A DNA stretch of 6,766 bases from Brevundimonas sp. (GTDB lineage Bacteria; Pseudomonadota; Alphaproteobacteria; Caulobacterales; Caulobacteraceae): the NCBI GenBank assembly GCA_022712235.1, contig JALAGW010000090.1, positions 1-6,766 of the forward strand. Direction: 5' to 3'. Made by a program: the position numbers and the translations under genes. Below the pieces are notes generated by a model. That model was not told where the DNA came from, made no database searches, and saw nothing but the letters and a program-made list of their open reading frames with translations. Below, one piece after another: positions 6,436 to 6,766 of the stretch; the stretch's first letter is position 1; every line of letters begins with the position of its first letter.

Positions 6436-6552
6436 CTCAAGAGGCGCAGCGATCAAACGCAGCGACAACTTGAAGGCGTTTCGGGGAGGAAACGTCCGCT
6501 CCTTAGAGAGCGATAAAGCCCGCTGCGATGTATCCCCCGCAGCGGGCTTTTT
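6436..6552 (+). ncRNA. Candidate small RNA or structured hisS 3' UTR
   Basis: Three stem-loops lie nearly end to end. GGCGTTTC (6475-6482) pairs with GAAACGTC (6489-6496), presenting GGGGAG in the loop. CGCTC (6497-6501) pairs with GAGCG (6508-6512). A 13-bp intrinsic terminator then spans 6515-6552. Upstream, CGCAGCGA occurs twice (6445-6452 and 6458-6465). No downstream gene on the plus strand could be controlled by this leader-like structure, so a free RNA is the simplest reading. A TTGACT box (6400-6405) with a poor -10 (TCATTT, 6423-6428) would start an RNA of roughly 115 nt near 6436; the 5' end is a guess. It could instead be cut from the hisS transcript. I do not recognise a known RNA family. 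Confidence 0.4.
6515..6552 (+). terminator. Strong intrinsic terminator downstream of hisS
   Basis: AAAGCCCGCTGCG (6515-6527) pairs perfectly over 13 bp with CGCAGCGGGCTTT (6538-6550) around a 10-nt loop, and the 3' arm runs into TTTTT (6548-6552). It ends plus-strand transcription, either from hisS 194 nt upstream or from a small RNA gene between. It is the first standard terminator after hisS. Confidence 0.93.
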
Positions 6553-6598
6553 CATGCCTGAAACCCAAGCCTCGGACCTCTGACACCCGCCCCGATCA

Positions 6599-6627
6599 CT
6601 CATTATCGAACAGTCTTCGATAGTGAG
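6599..6627 (+). repeat. Palindrome copy 2 (CATTATCGAA-N5-TTCGATA)
   Basis: CTCATTATCGAA (6599-6610) and TTCGATAGTGAG (6616-6627) form a 12-bp inverted repeat with one T-G mismatch around the spacer CAGTC. The 17 non-spacer bases of the core are identical to copy 1 at 6309-6330. It lies between the two convergent terminators, outside both predicted transcripts if these stop efficiently, which fits a DNA-level site better than an RNA one. Confidence 0.75.
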
Positions 6628-6636
6628 AACAGACAT

Positions 6637-6669
6637 AAAAAAGGGCCGGAGCGGCGACGCTCCGGCCCT
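6637..6669 (-). terminator. Intrinsic terminator of the M13 peptidase gene
   Basis: On the minus strand, GGGCCGGAGC pairs perfectly with GCTCCGGCCC (plus-strand arms 6643-6652 and 6659-6668) around a 6-nt loop, followed by six T (plus-strand A at 6637-6642). It lies 23 nt after the peptidase stop codon. In the plus direction the tail is TCTTCGTT, so it is mainly a minus-strand terminator. Confidence 0.93.
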
Positions 6670-6691
6670 CTTCGTTCGTCGGATCTGGCGC

Positions 6692-6766
6692 TTACCAGAT
6701 GCGGACGCGGTCTTCCGGCGCGAGGTAGTATTTGTCGCCCGGCTTGACGCCGAAGGCTTCGTACCA
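6692..6766 (-). CDS. C-terminal end of an M13-family metallopeptidase (5' part outside window)
   Basis: Reading the minus strand from the window edge, an open frame gives WYEAFGVKPGDKYYLAPEDR followed by VRIW and then TAA (plus-strand 6694-6692). The closing pattern PGD-YY-APEDRVRIW with a terminal Trp is the conserved C-terminus of bacterial M13 (neprilysin/PepO-like) zinc endopeptidases. Those are usually about 650-700 residues, often exported to the periplasm, and cut oligopeptides. The zinc-binding HExxH and downstream Glu motifs would lie beyond the window, so catalytic integrity cannot be judged. A strong terminator follows 23 nt downstream. The gene is convergent with hisS and has no evident functional link to it. 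Confidence 0.82.
   Translation of the reverse strand, partial: WYEAFGVKPGDKYYLAPEDRVRIW

Larger units (their letters stand above)
6322..6691. other. Gap between hisS and the M13 peptidase gene
   Basis: This 370-bp gap lies between two convergent genes. Its first 80 bases are far richer in A and T than the flanking coding DNA. In order it holds the right half of palindrome copy 1, an AT-rich stretch with two TTGAC-type -35-like strings (6384-6389 and 6400-6405), three adjacent stem-loops ending in a plus-strand terminator (to 6552), palindrome copy 2, and the minus-strand terminator of the peptidase gene. I see no convincing protein gene here. Confidence 0.8.

Noticed and set aside
6348..6473. 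A 41-codon open frame (MGYQRLVINGCFLTLALIDL...) in the gap after hisS
   Set aside because: It has no ribosome-binding site, its third codon positions are unlike the strongly GC-biased neighbours, and it runs into the predicted RNA hairpins.
6483..6512. Similarity of GGGGAGGAAACGTCCGCTCC to the conserved 5' region of RNase P RNA
   Set aside because: The match has an insertion and a deletion, and none of the other conserved RNase P RNA segments or the required length (several hundred nt) is present. Chance or a loose resemblance is more likely.

Overview
The window is GC-rich throughout its coding parts, with strong G/C preference at third codon positions. It looks like ordinary chromosome of an alphaproteobacterium, most likely a Caulobacterales member such as Brevundimonas or Caulobacter. 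Three things point there: the long divergent type of histidyl-tRNA synthetase, upstream sequences that fit the Caulobacter housekeeping promoter pattern (TTGACGS, 10-14 nt, GCTANAWC), and the gene families themselves. This placement is inference; no database was searched.

Layout. 1-243 is the 3' end of a membrane protein gene that enters from the left. 290-1312 encodes a UDP-glucuronate 4-epimerase-like sugar nucleotide epimerase. 1370-1445 (minus) is tRNA-Ala with anticodon CGC. It is divergent from the gene at 1570-1899, which encodes a YggT-family membrane protein; each has its own recognisable promoter in the shared gap. 2019-2909 is a 3-hydroxyacyl-CoA (3-hydroxybutyryl-CoA) dehydrogenase. 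Its stop codon overlaps the start of an unrecognised multi-pass membrane protein (2909-3472). 3549-4784 is a DUF418 (YeiB-like) membrane protein whose ribosome-binding site lies in a potential hairpin. 4828-6321 is hisS, probably transcribed as a leaderless mRNA. At the right edge, 6692-6766 (minus) is the C-terminal end of an M13-family metallopeptidase with its own terminator.

The genes do not form one pathway. They are mostly separate housekeeping units: sugar nucleotide metabolism for the envelope, tRNA and tRNA charging, fatty acid or butyryl-CoA metabolism, and membrane proteins of unknown function. Only the dehydrogenase and the membrane protein that follows are clearly coupled.

The least explained stretch is the gap between hisS and the peptidase gene (6322-6691). 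It is much more AT-rich than the genes. It holds two copies of a near-identical palindrome (CATTATCGAA-N5-TTCGATA) 292 bp apart, one of them overlapping the hisS stop. Between them is a run of three adjacent stem-loops ending in a strong intrinsic terminator, which looks like a small RNA or a structured hisS 3' UTR. I saw no defence system, CRISPR array, insertion sequence or prophage gene.
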